NCBI GenBank assembly: GCA_002685335.1
Contig: NYWY01000049.1
Span: 1-55,063 of the forward strand
From: Planctomycetaceae bacterium
Lineage (GTDB): Bacteria > Planctomycetota > Phycisphaerae > Phycisphaerales > SM1A02
Direction: 5' to 3'
DNA length: 55,063 nt
The translations under genes and the position numbers were made by a program. Positions 42,273 to 50,644 of the stretch are shown piece after piece (within the stretch, counting starts at the first letter, position 1; each line of letters begins with the position of its first letter). The notes beneath the pieces were generated by a model, which made no database searches, had not been told where the DNA came from, and saw only the letters and a list, made by a program, of their open reading frames with translations.

Positions 42273-42330
42273 CTGCAGGCTCCGTGGTGGAAGGTGAAGG
42301 GGAACACTACCGAGTCCGGGGCGGTCGTTG

Positions 42331-42348
42331 GTTCACGTTGTGTTAACC
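42331..42348 (+). promoter_or_regulatory. Candidate Pho box upstream of pstS
   Basis: Two heptamers, GTTCACG and GTTAACC, repeat at an 11-base interval (four-base spacer). This is the layout of PhoB/PhoP direct-repeat sites, and GTTCAC resembles the actinobacterial PhoP unit. The same bases also form an imperfect palindrome. It sits 59-76 bases before the pstS start. Confidence 0.5.
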
Positions 42349-42392
42349 GGCGAAGACCCATTTTTGGATTTTCGAAGCCGTCCTCGGAGTCC

Positions 42393-44114
42393 TCACTCCT
42401 CCGGTGCTGGGGGCGGGCGGTTCCCGTCGCGAGCGTGGTGGGGGAGATCGATCATGAAACGGGTGCCGACGCCGAGCTCGCTTTCCACCCTCACGCGGCC
42501 TCCATGGGCGACGGCGATGTGCTTCACGATCGCCAGGCCGAGCCCGGTTCCGCCCGCGGCCCGGCTCCGGGCGGTGTCGACCCGGTAGAACCGTTCGAAG
42601 AGCCGCGGAAGGTGTCGGGGTGCGATTCCCGGGCCCTCATCCGCGACCGTGATCGTCGTCTGGTCGGGGTGTACGGTGGCGGAGATTCGGACCCGGCCTT
42701 CGGAACCACCGTAGCGAAGCGCGTTGCTGGTCAGATTGTCCACCGCCTGGTCGAGCAGGGAACTCGATCCGACCACCTCGACGTTTGCCTCGACCGTGAC
42801 TTCCACGTTCGACCCGATCCCATCGCCGTCGCTCTGATGACGCGCCGCGATGCGGTCGAGCAAGGGACCCAGTCGGATCGGGCGGCGTTCGAGGGAGTGT
42901 CCCGGGGCTTCGAGCTTCGCCAGTTCAAGGAGGTCCTCGATGATGCTCGCCAGTCTGACGGCATTTCGTTCCGCGGTCTCGAGAAATCGACTGCGAGTCT
43001 CCTCCTCGTCCGGCGACAGGTCACGAACGGTGTCGAGATAGCCGAGCAGGTTGGTCAGCGGAGTCCGAAGTTCGTGACTCACATTGCCGACGAATTCGGT
43101 CCTCGAACGTTCCAGACGGCGAAGGTCCGTCGCATCTTCGACCAGGATCACCGCCCCCACCAGGCTGGGTGACTCGCCCTCGCCGGATCGATCCATGATC
43201 GGAGCGACCGATGTCGCGAGTTCTCGATCCTGGTCACCGGGCGAGCGAGCCGCGACGAAGGTTCTGCGCTGCGATGCGAGTTCGTCGATCGCGAGGGTGA
43301 CCAGTTCATGGACGTCGGGTTCCTGGACCGCTTGCGACAACGACAACCCCCGGGGCTCGGGGGCGCTGATCTCGAACAGCCGGCGGGCCGCGGGATTCAG
43401 GCTGTCGATCGATCTGTCGGCGTTGATCGCGATCACGCCCGACGTCATGGCATTCAGAACCAGGTCATGTCGTCGGGACTGTCGTTGAAGATGCGAAAGC
43501 GTGCCCGACCAGCATTCGATGAGATCGTTGAGGGGGCGGGCGATCTCCTGCAGGCTGCGGCTGTCGGGCATCGTCACCCGGGACGTGACGTGACTGCTTC
43601 GGATTCTCCGCTCCGGATCGACCAGCAGGCGGATCTCTCTCTTCATCCTCAGAAGGTCCCGGCGGCGTCGACGGTCGAGCCAGGCCATCAGAATGCTCGC
43701 GATCCCCCCGAGCAGCAAGGCATCCCACGGAAACCACCAAAGCGATCCGACCCGGATCGAGGGCAGCCAGACTTCGACCCTGGTGTCAGGGAGTCGCGGG
43801 ACCCGGATTCCCAGGTTTCCGCCGGCGGCGGCCAGTTGCCCGTCGGACGTGAGCGTTCGATTCTGGTCGCGGATTCGGATGACGCTCCCGGTGATTCGAT
43901 TCCATTCCGCGATTCGCCCGGCGGTGAGATCCTCCGGTCCGCGGATCGAGGCCGCGATTTCCCGGCCGATCGCGTTCATCTGATCGACCCTCGCCTTCCG
44001 AAGACTGACGAGGTGCGCGGTGTCCAGCAGGGTCACCAGAAGACCGACGGCGACCCCGATGGTGAGCGGGCCGCTCCAGACACGGGACCTGGAGATCGTG
44101 CGAACTTCGGTCAT
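42393..44114 (-). CDS. phoR: Phosphate regulon sensor histidine kinase PhoR
   Basis: 573 residues. Two membrane helices (about 18-38 and 128-148) enclose a small extracytoplasmic domain. A PAS-like domain follows near 225-330 (LVLNAMTSGVIAINADRSI). The phosphoacceptor helix is FVGNVSHELRTPLTNLLGYL. The ATPase domain has N box LTSNALRYG, DEGPGIAP and GGTGLGLAIVKH. ATG 44114 starts seven bases after the phoB stop, so the two are co-transcribed. The PhoR call rests on domain order plus the pst neighbours. Confidence 0.92.
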   Translation of the reverse strand: MTEVRTISRSRVWSGPLTIGVAVGLLVTLLDTAHLVSLRKARVDQMNAIGREIAASIRGPEDLTAGRIAEWNRITGSVIRIRDQNRTLTSDGQLAAAGGNLGIRVPRLPDTRVEVWLPSIRVGSLWWFPWDALLLGGIASILMAWLDRRRRRDLLRMKREIRLLVDPERRIRSSHVTSRVTMPDSRSLQEIARPLNDLIECWSGTLSHLQRQSRRHDLVLNAMTSGVIAINADRSIDSLNPAARRLFEISAPEPRGLSLSQAVQEPDVHELVTLAIDELASQRRTFVAARSPGDQDRELATSVAPIMDRSGEGESPSLVGAVILVEDATDLRRLERSRTEFVGNVSHELRTPLTNLLGYLDTVRDLSPDEEETRSRFLETAERNAVRLASIIEDLLELAKLEAPGHSLERRPIRLGPLLDRIAARHQSDGDGIGSNVEVTVEANVEVVGSSSLLDQAVDNLTSNALRYGGSEGRVRISATVHPDQTTITVADEGPGIAPRHLPRLFERFYRVDTARSRAAGGTGLGLAIVKHIAVAHGGRVRVESELGVGTRFMIDLPHHARDGNRPPPAPEE

Positions 44115-44121
44115 GACCGCA

Positions 44122-44835
44122 TCATGACATCGACTCTTCGGGGTCGGCAAATCGGTAGCCCACGCCGCGAACCGTCTGGATGCAGGAGCCCAGATCACCC
44201 ATCTTCCGACGGATCGCCGTCACGTGGACGTCGACGGTCCGGCTGGACAGGATGGTGTCCCGGCCATGCACCCTCGAGATGATCTGGTCGCGGGACCGGA
44301 CCACGCCCGGGCGGAGGGCGAGAAATTGGAGCAGGCCGAACTCCGTCAGGGTGAGGTTGATGATCCGGTCGTCGACCCTGACCTCGTGGCGATCGCTGTC
44401 GATCACGAGGCGATCGCCCGCGAGTCGCAGGCAGGTGGGAGCCGGGCGAGGGCCTGAAGTGTCGTCGGCGTGTCGGCGAATCACGTTCTTCACGCGGGCG
44501 ACGAGCACCTTGGGGCTGAACGGCTTCATGACGTAGTCGTCCGCACCGAGTTCGATGCCGGTCACCACGTCCGCATCCTCGGATTTCGCGGTCACCATCA
44601 CCACCGGGATTCCGCTGGTTTCGGGCGAAGACTTGAGTCGGCGACAGATCTTGAACCCGTCGAGGTCGGGGAGCATGAGATCGAGCATGACCAGGTCCGG
44701 GCGTTTCCGGTCGATCATCTCGAGGGCCTTTCGACCCGAGCGCACGATTCGGCTTTGGATGCCTTCACGCCTCAGATGGAACTCGATCAATTCCGCGATT
44801 TCAGGCTCGTCTTCGACGATCAGAACGTCAGTCAC
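44122..44835 (-). CDS. phoB: Phosphate regulon response regulator PhoB
   Basis: 237 residues: receiver domain with acidic pocket EDEP, phosphoacceptor Asp52 in MLDLMLPD, Thr in MVTAKS and Lys in MKPFSP; then a winged-helix OmpR-type DNA-binding domain (LTLTEFGLLQFLALRPG, SSRTVDVHVTAIRRKMG, IQTVRGVGYRF). Start GTG 44835. Adjacent to phoR and pst, so phosphate control is the natural reading. An 11-base tandem repeat 63-91 bases upstream may be an autoregulatory site. Confidence 0.93.
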   Translation of the reverse strand: MTDVLIVEDEPEIAELIEFHLRREGIQSRIVRSGRKALEMIDRKRPDLVMLDLMLPDLDGFKICRRLKSSPETSGIPVVMVTAKSEDADVVTGIELGADDYVMKPFSPKVLVARVKNVIRRHADDTSGPRPAPTCLRLAGDRLVIDSDRHEVRVDDRIINLTLTEFGLLQFLALRPGVVRSRDQIISRVHGRDTILSSRTVDVHVTAIRRKMGDLGSCIQTVRGVGYRFADPEESMS

Positions 44836-44897
44836 GACGAAAATTCCAGGGAGAGTGATCGAAGGCGTGAAGGAGCCTCGAGGGGACGGACGAGTTC

Positions 44898-44926
44898 GGC
44901 TCTGACCCGGCTCTGACCCGGCTCAG
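44898..44926 (-). repeat. 11-bp tandem repeat upstream of phoB
   Basis: GGCTCTGACCC on the plus strand occurs twice in tandem and then in part (GGCTCAG). The 11-base period equals one DNA turn and the spacing of PhoB half-sites, but the sequence is not like the candidate box before pstS. Confidence 0.5.
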
Positions 44927-44976
44927 TATGCCGGATGGTGAAGCCGGTTTCATCAAGATCGCGCTAAAAGGCCCCC

Positions 44977-46203
44977 CTAACTCCGCCGAGCGTTCCGGTC
45001 GACGCGGGAAGGCGAGGCATCGCTCTGGAGCCCGGGGCCACGGATCCACAGCCCGGAGGGCGGCGGAGTGGCGTTCCGGCCGGTGCTGGCGACGGTGGTG
45101 ATCGGGGTTCCATCCAGGGCGAGGAGCCCCAGAATCGCGATGGCGGCGGCTTCACGGGCCTGAGTTGGAACACCGATGGTCCCGGTGGTCCGGAGCTCGA
45201 TCGCGTCCGCGTCGGGGATCGTCCTGAACGCCGTGTCCAGGGCGCCCATCAGGCCTTGGTTCCGGGTGCCTCCGCCCGCGGCGAACCTCGCGCCGAGCGG
45301 AGGAAGCGATGCGGTCCGAATGCGATTTCGAACGCTTCTCGCGACGGTCGCCGCGATCGCGGCGGCGAGGGTGGCCAACGCGTCGGCCGGACGACCTGAA
45401 GCCCGGGCCCTCCGAGCCAGGGTGATCGCGAATTCACGATGTTCATCACCGTCACCGCCCGAACGTCCTTCGCCCGCGAGTCGACCCAGTCGCTCGCTGA
45501 TCTCGGACACGATCGTCTCATCGACCCGTCCTTCCGAACTCGCCTTCCCGCCACGATCGAAGGCCGCATCGAGGGCCGCCTCGCTCGCGGAGTTCAGAAG
45601 GTGATTGCAGGCGCAGCAATCGAAACCCACCGGCTCGCCGTCGATTCCCGGAAGGAGGGTGGCGTTCGCGAAACCGCCGAGGTTGAGCACGAGGAGGGTT
45701 CGATCCGGCGACCGAAGATCCTGGTGCAGGGCGGCATCGGCCAGCGGGGTGATGGGGGCTCCGGCACCGCCAGCCGCGAGGTCGGCCGCCCGCAGGTCGC
45801 AGACCACGGGACACGTCACGACGGCGGCCACGGGCCAGGGATCGACCAGTTGCCAGGATCGCGGAGGACGATGGGTCACGGTCTGGCCATGGATCGCGAC
45901 CAGGTCGAGGTCCCGGTGGGGGTCCAGGCCGGCGTCGCGACAAGTCGGGGCGATGAGTTCGGCATGTCGTCGACCCATGGTCATCACGGCTTCGGTGATG
46001 TCCATCGCGGTGAGCCGACCGCCTCGCGCGAGTTCGCGAAGGGTCCCGGTGGTGGGATCGTGCTCCGGCGTCGTCGTCTCACGGTGGGTCAGAACCGAGG
46101 CCCGCAGGTCCCGCCCCCGTCCCTCGGTCCGGACGATCGCGGCATCCAGCCCGTCAAGGCTCGTGCCGGACATGAACCCGATGGCATGGCGGATTTCGGA
46201 CAT
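44977..46203 (-). CDS. anmK: Anhydro-N-acetylmuramic acid kinase
   Basis: Phosphorylates and opens 1,6-anhydro-MurNAc during peptidoglycan recycling. [14 protein letters not shown] at residues 9-22, [29 protein letters not shown] and [13 protein letters not shown] are diagnostic. The usual FDTGPGN block reads FDCCACN: the Asp is kept, the Gly/Pro turn is replaced by Cys residues. 408 residues, about 40 longer than typical. ATG 46203 faces the gene at 46305 divergently. Together with murE/F, mraY and uppP it implies active wall turnover. Confidence 0.9.
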   Translation of the reverse strand: MSEIRHAIGFMSGTSLDGLDAAIVRTEGRGRDLRASVLTHRETTTPEHDPTTGTLRELARGGRLTAMDITEAVMTMGRRHAELIAPTCRDAGLDPHRDLDLVAIHGQTVTHRPPRSWQLVDPWPVAAVVTCPVVCDLRAADLAAGGAGAPITPLADAALHQDLRSPDRTLLVLNLGGFANATLLPGIDGEPVGFDCCACNHLLNSASEAALDAAFDRGGKASSEGRVDETIVSEISERLGRLAGEGRSGGDGDEHREFAITLARRARASGRPADALATLAAAIAATVARSVRNRIRTASLPPLGARFAAGGGTRNQGLMGALDTAFRTIPDADAIELRTTGTIGVPTQAREAAAIAILGLLALDGTPITTVASTGRNATPPPSGLWIRGPGLQSDASPSRVDRNARRS

Positions 46204-46304
46204 TGGCAAGGGAAACCAAAAAGGTGCAGGAACCGCTTCGACCGCGAACCGATACGGTATCCAGACCCAGCGACCAAAACGGCCGCTTCCAGGAGTGCTC
46301 ATCG

Positions 46305-47276
46305 ATGCTCAGGCGAATTCTCGTGACCGGTGGTGCCGGCTTTCTCGGCTCCCACCTCTGTGACCGACTGGTCGCCCAGGGGCATGAAGTCCTCTGTCTC
46401 GACAATCTCTTCACCAGTCAGAAATCCAACATCGAGCATCTGCTCGACCACGCGAATTTCGAGTTCATCCGACACGATGTCATCGATCCCTTCAAGGCGG
46501 AGGTCGACCAGATCTACAACTTCGCCTGTCCGGCCGCGCCGGGCCACTATCAATTCAATCCGATCAAGACCACCAAGACGTCGGTCATGGGTGCGATCAA
46601 CATGCTGGGGCTGGCCAAACGGGTGGGGGCCCGGATCCTGCATGCTTCGACCAGCGAGGTCTATGGCGATCCGGAAGTGCATCCACAGACCGAGGACTAC
46701 CGCGGATGTGTGAATCCCATCGGTATTCGCTCGTGTTACGACGAGGGCAAGCGGGTCGCGGAGACCCTCATGTTCGACTACCTGCGACAGCACGAGGTGA
46801 ATGTCCGAGTGGTTCGGATCTTCAACACCTACGGCCCTCGCATGCATCCGTACGACGGTCGCGTGGTCAGCAACTTCATCCGGCAGGCGGTGAATGGAGA
46901 GCCGATCACCATCTACGGCGACGGATCCCAGACCAGATCCTTCTGTTACTGCGATGACCTGCTCGATGCGATGATGGCGATGATGGACGGGCCGGATGAC
47001 TTTCACGGCCCGGTCAACATCGGAAACCCCGGTGAATTCACGATCCGCGAACTCGCGGAGATGGTCATCGACATCGCGGATGCCGGTTCCGAGATCATTC
47101 AGGACCGCCCACTCCCGCAGGACGATCCGCTTCAACGGAAGCCCGACATCACCCTGGCGGAAGAGAAGCTCGGGTGGTCGCCGAAGATCGCGCTTCGCGA
47201 CGGGCTCCAGCGGACGATCGAATGGTTCCAGAAGACGGATCTCTCCAAGTACCGCCCCCCGACGCCCGACTACTGA
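46305..47276 (+). CDS. UDP-glucuronate decarboxylase-type NAD-dependent epimerase
   Basis: Extended short-chain dehydrogenase of 323 residues. Nucleotide motif [14 protein letters not shown] at residues 8-21, [17 protein letters not shown] (the family form is PASPxHYxxNPxKT), catalytic STSEVYGDP and SCYDEGKR with the Tyr-x-x-x-Lys pair, and [18 protein letters not shown]. These favour UDP-xylose synthase (decarboxylase) over a 4-epimerase. It would feed xylose into glycans. AGGAG lies nine bases before the ATG. Divergent from anmK. Confidence 0.88.
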   Translation: MLRRILVTGGAGFLGSHLCDRLVAQGHEVLCLDNLFTSQKSNIEHLLDHANFEFIRHDVIDPFKAEVDQIYNFACPAAPGHYQFNPIKTTKTSVMGAINMLGLAKRVGARILHASTSEVYGDPEVHPQTEDYRGCVNPIGIRSCYDEGKRVAETLMFDYLRQHEVNVRVVRIFNTYGPRMHPYDGRVVSNFIRQAVNGEPITIYGDGSQTRSFCYCDDLLDAMMAMMDGPDDFHGPVNIGNPGEFTIRELAEMVIDIADAGSEIIQDRPLPQDDPLQRKPDITLAEEKLGWSPKIALRDGLQRTIEWFQKTDLSKYRPPTPDY

Positions 47277-47613
47277 TGGAGGCCCGGCCGACCTGCTTCG
47301 GATCCGGATGTCGAGAAGGATGGTCGCCCGAGAGATGAAGGTTCAGCGGTGTCGTCTCCCCCGCGGGGTGGGCCTCGATCAGGATCATCAGGTGCGACGG
47401 TGTCGCTCGATCAACCCGAATGGCTCTCCGGGGCTTTCGACTGCGGTCATGACCAGGATGACCGATTCCCCGAATTCGACGCAGCGTGAAGGCCCCGGCC
47501 CCTCGTCGGGGGTTCGGGTGTGGTCGTTCTGATCTGTTTTCAGGGTTTTTCGGACGGCCTGGGGGGTGGTGGGACTTGACGGGAGGGGTCCGACCGGGCA
47601 TCCTTCCGTTTCC

Positions 47614-47628
47614 GAACAAAAGCCGAAC
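47614..47628 (-). promoter_or_regulatory. Candidate LexA-type box (GTTC-N7-GTTC), copy 1
   Basis: GAAC-N7-GAAC on the plus strand, that is GTTC-N7-GTTC on the minus strand. This is the SOS operator form known from Alphaproteobacteria. It lies 33 bases downstream of a TTGACG element. Confidence 0.4.
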
Positions 47629-47653
47629 GGATTTCATGGGTATTTCCGATGAT

Positions 47654-47668
47654 GTTCGGTCAGCGTTC
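47654..47668 (+). promoter_or_regulatory. Candidate LexA-type box (GTTC-N7-GTTC), copy 2
   Basis: GTTCGGT repeats after a four-base spacer, giving an exact GTTC-N7-GTTC. It is 40 bases from copy 1 and in the opposite orientation. Both are about 720-770 bases before the recA start. Confidence 0.4.
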
Positions 47669-47766
47669 GGTATCCGGAGCGTCCCCTCGACATGGCATTC
47701 AAACCACACATCGACCACGGCCCGTCACCAGACTCTGGGGATCACCCAGTGCCCGGTGACCATCCT

Positions 47767-47826
47767 GACCCCCGGCTGGACCCCCGGCTGGACCCCCGGC
47801 TGGACCCCCGGCTGGACCCCCGGCTG
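47767..47826 (+). repeat. Five perfect tandem copies of a 12-bp unit
   Basis: GACCCCCGGCTG is repeated five times without a mismatch, then breaks into related GACCGGCCGAACC-like sequence. The unit length keeps frame in all readings, but no frame around it looks like a real protein. The lack of divergence suggests recent slippage expansion. Confidence 0.95.
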
Positions 47827-48386
47827 AACGACCGGCCGAACCACAGGCCGAACCGCCCGCTGATTCCCGGATTCGCTTCGTGCTCCACGCAGGCTTCTTC
47901 CGGGAAGCCTGCACTTCTGCGGGAGCGCATCCCGGGCCGTCTGGCGGCTCCGGCGGCCTCCGCGGTCCACGCCTCGGATTGGAACGCGGTCCGAACGGCG
48001 GGCTTCAGCCGAATGGAGAGTCGCGATCTGATCGGGAGAAACCGCCGATTGCCCGGCCTCGCCGCACAACCGTCCTACAGTCCGAGCGACGACCGAAACT
48101 CCGGTCCTGATGTGGCGCCGCCGCGACATCCCGGCACGCGGGGGGCGGCATGATCCAGAACGAATCATCCTCGGATTCCACTCCGAAATCCTCATCGGAT
48201 CCGACCCCGGATTCGAAGACCCCGAAGACCGGAAACGCCACCGACGGGGCTCGGAAGAACCCACCGACATCGGATCGACCTCCGCAGGATGCGGCTCGAC
48301 CCAGGACCCGCAAGACTCCCCAGACCTCACCTGACTCAGACTCCGATCGAATCGGATCGAAACTCGCAACGGAAGGCGACGACACC

Positions 48387-49529
48387 ATGGCCAAGGCAGC
48401 CCCCACTCTCACCGGCGACGCTCCCACCACTCCGAAGACCGGCGGTCGCGCCAAGGCCGCCAAGGCCGGAAAGTCCGTCGAGGCCAAGAGCGGGGCCACC
48501 GGCGGCGGCAGCAGTGCCGGTCGTCAGCAGGCCCTTGATCGTGCGCTCGGACAGATCGAAAAGGCCTACGGCAAGGGCTCGATCATGAAGCTCGACGGTG
48601 ATCGTCTCGAAGGCATCCCCTGCGTTTCCAGTGGAGCGATCAGCCTGGATCTCGCCTTGGGAGGCCGCGGTCTTCCCAAGGGTCGCGTGGTGGAGATCTT
48701 CGGCCCGGAAGCGTCGGGCAAGACGACCCTGGCCCTCACGGTCTCGGCCAACGTCCAGAAGGAAGGCGGCGTGGCGGCCTTCATCGACGCCGAGCACGCA
48801 CTCGACCCGTCGTGGGCCAAGAAGCTCGGCGTGGACATCGATGAGATGCTGGTCAGTCAGCCGGACACGGGCGAGCAGGCGTTGGAGATCTGCGAACTCC
48901 TCGTTCGCTCCAACGCGGTCGACATCATCGTCATCGACTCGGTCGCCGCCCTCATTCCGCGGGCCGAGATCGAAGGAGAGATGGGCGACTCCCACGTCGG
49001 CCTCCAGGCTCGTCTCATGAGCCAGGCGTTGCGGAAGCTCACCGGGGCGATCGCCAAGAGCGACTGCATCGTGGTCTTCATCAATCAGTTGCGGGAGAAG
49101 ATCGGGGTGATGTTCGGAAGTCCCGAGACCACCACTGGTGGCCGGGCACTGAAGTTCTACTCCTCGGTTCGGATCGACATCCGCCGGATCGGCGCGATCA
49201 AGGACGGCGAGCAGAACGTCGGCAACCGGGTTCGCGCGAAGGTGGTGAAGAACAAGGTGGCACCGCCGTTCCGTCAGACCGAGTTCGACATCATGTTCAA
49301 CGAAGGGATCAGCGTCATCGGTGACCTGCTCGACCTCGCCATCGAGGACGGAATCGCGCAGAAGGCGGGGGCCTGGTTCAGTTACGGTGACATCCGACTC
49401 GGACAGGGCCGTGAAAATTCCAAGCAGTTCCTGCGGGAGAACCCCGATCTCGTCGCGGAGCTGAAGGCCAAGGTTCTGGCACATCACCTGGGAACCCCGA
49501 CTCCGGAACCCGTCCCTGCGGACGGTTGA
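48387..49529 (+). CDS. recA: Recombinase RecA
   Basis: DNA strand-exchange ATPase and SOS coprotease. The core starts near residue 45 ([20 protein letters not shown]). Walker [10 protein letters not shown], then [10 protein letters not shown], Walker [26 protein letters not shown] and loop L2 with [14 protein letters not shown] are intact. 380 residues, including an Ala/Lys/Gly-rich N-terminal extension. I chose ATG 48387 because GGAAGG lies upstream and codon bias begins there. An in-frame ATG at 48150 would add 79 disordered residues. Confidence 0.96.
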   Translation: MAKAAPTLTGDAPTTPKTGGRAKAAKAGKSVEAKSGATGGGSSAGRQQALDRALGQIEKAYGKGSIMKLDGDRLEGIPCVSSGAISLDLALGGRGLPKGRVVEIFGPEASGKTTLALTVSANVQKEGGVAAFIDAEHALDPSWAKKLGVDIDEMLVSQPDTGEQALEICELLVRSNAVDIIVIDSVAALIPRAEIEGEMGDSHVGLQARLMSQALRKLTGAIAKSDCIVVFINQLREKIGVMFGSPETTTGGRALKFYSSVRIDIRRIGAIKDGEQNVGNRVRAKVVKNKVAPPFRQTEFDIMFNEGISVIGDLLDLAIEDGIAQKAGAWFSYGDIRLGQGRENSKQFLRENPDLVAELKAKVLAHHLGTPTPEPVPADG

Positions 49530-49600
49530 CCGGAGGGCTGGATCGGGTAGGCTTTCACGCTTCGCTCGCTTCGGACCGGTTTCCGGTTGAAGTGGACCCC

Positions 49601-49686
49601 GCGGGTGTGGCGGAATTGGCAGACGCGCTAGATTCAGGTTCTAGTGGGAGTAAAATCCCGTGGAGGTTCGAGCCCTCTCACCCGCA
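49601..49686 (+). tRNA. tRNA-Leu(CAG)
   Basis: Complete class II tRNA. Acceptor strands GCGGGTG and CACCCGC pair fully, with discriminator A. The anticodon stem CTAGA/TCTAG encloses TTCAGGT, giving anticodon CAG (codon CUG). The long variable arm (GTGGGAGTAAAATCCCGT) and T loop GGTTCGAGCC are typical of leucine tRNAs. CCA is not encoded. It lies 71 bases after recA on the same strand. Confidence 0.96.
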
Positions 49687-49694
49687 TTCACGCA

Positions 49695-49720
49695 CCGCCC
49701 TCGGCTCACGCCGGGGGCGG
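49695..49720 (+). terminator. Hairpin terminator after tRNA-Leu
   Basis: An 11-bp stem (49695-49705 with 49710-49720, one G-T pair) with a TCAC loop, beginning nine bases after the tRNA, then TTGT. The T tract is short, so it could also act as a processing or stability structure. Confidence 0.6.
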
Positions 49721-49959
49721 TTGTCGTGTGGCCCCCTCCGGTCCCGGCCCGGGTCGCGTTCGGTGGTCTTCGCGGTCCGGAACATCCGGATCGCGGCTCA
49801 TCCCGTGGAGCCGGGGTACGACGCGACGTGATGGGGCGGAGGTCCGGTTCGATGCGGTCGATCGGATGAGACTTGAAGCAGAGGATCGATGGCGATGACC
49901 GCTCTCGAAAGCCCGTATCCGGGGGACGTGCTCGACTCTGGTCCGAGGCCGGGGTTCCG

Positions 49960-50415
49960 TCAGCCCGCTCTTCGTTCGCAGTCCTCGGACTCCGGGCCGA
50001 TGGTCTCGATCGCATCCACACTGCCGTCGGGCGTGAGGTATTCGAATCGTTCGATCCAGGCCTTGGGGATCTTCGTCACCCCACCCATCTGATCGGTGGC
50101 GACCGTGTCGGTGACCGCGATCTGTTCGTGGTCGATGTGCAGGAGAAGCCCGACCGTTCGTACCAGCCCCAGTGGTCGGCGAGCGAATTCGAGCATTTCG
50201 TCTGAATCCTCCCAGGTCGGTCCCCCCTGGCTTTCGGCGTCCTTCCAGACCACGAGCACCATGCGAGGGTCCGCGGCATCGAATTCGAAGTCCTTGGACG
50301 CATCCTTCTCCGCGTGGTCGAGGTGATTGGATTCCAGCCGCGGGGTGGAGGGACCCTTCGAGTCGGGGACGTAGGAGGAACGGATTCCGGCATCTTCCGA
50401 ATGGTGGTCTTTCAT
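49960..50415 (-). CDS. Hypothetical protein, small acidic
   Basis: 151 residues. The first 50 are polar and disordered. The rest (MVLVVWKDAESQGGPTW, then PLGLVRTVGLLLHIDHEQI and IPKAWIERFEYL) resembles a family of short bacterial and phage proteins with W-x-D-A and an I-P-K-x-W/I end, of unknown function. AGGA lies ten bases before the ATG. A six-base-pair G/C hairpin (50459-50475) stands about 45 bases upstream in the probable leader. No signal or membrane segment. Confidence 0.7.
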   Translation of the reverse strand: MKDHHSEDAGIRSSYVPDSKGPSTPRLESNHLDHAEKDASKDFEFDAADPRMVLVVWKDAESQGGPTWEDSDEMLEFARRPLGLVRTVGLLLHIDHEQIAVTDTVATDQMGGVTKIPKAWIERFEYLTPDGSVDAIETIGPESEDCERRAG

Positions 50416-50458
50416 GGCTGGTTCCTGGTACCTGGAGGTATCGACACAATGGATACGT

Positions 50459-50475
50459 CCCCCGATCAGCGGGGG
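50459..50475 (-). promoter_or_regulatory. G/C hairpin in the leader of the small acidic gene
   Basis: CCCCCG-ATCAG-CGGGGG forms a 6-bp stem with a five-base loop about 45 bases upstream of the ATG at 50415. No T tract follows on either strand. It could end the upstream gene (stop at 50645) weakly or structure the leader. Confidence 0.3.
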
Positions 50476-50644
50476 TCGCGGAATCGCCCGAAGCCGGAGA
50501 AGTCGGGTGATCCAAGGCATTGAAACAGCATGAAACGATTCGTCGCCGACTTCCGGCGGTTCCGCGGGAAGAGACGCTGAAATCTGTTCTCGGGCCGGGT
50601 CAAGGCGACAGGGTCGTGGTCGGGGGCCTCGGCCGGGAGGCGTT

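Larger units (their letters stand above)
47277..48386 (+). other. Long non-coding region upstream of recA
   Basis: About 1.1 kb without a supportable gene. It contains a TTGACG element at 47576-47581, two GTTC-N7-GTTC boxes, a 5 x 12-bp tandem repeat, and weak frames at 47692-48153 and 48150 onward (the latter in frame with recA). Those frames are low in complexity, and the codons from 48150 to 48386 lack the G/C-ending bias of recA itself. It may be a long recA leader, house a small RNA, or be decaying sequence. Confidence 0.55.

Noticed and set aside
47767..47826. Tandem repeat as a CRISPR array
   Set aside because: The 12-bp units are directly abutting with no spacers, and no cas genes are present.
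47692..48153. Frame of 153 codons across the 12-bp repeats, overlapping the next frame as ATGA
   Set aside because: The product is a Pro/Asp/Arg-rich low-complexity chain with no fold or ribosome binding site; the ATGA match alone is not enough.
48150..48386. 79-residue N-terminal extension of RecA
   Set aside because: Codons here lack the strong G/C third-position bias seen from 48387 on, and the residues are disordered-like; GGAAGG supports the later start.
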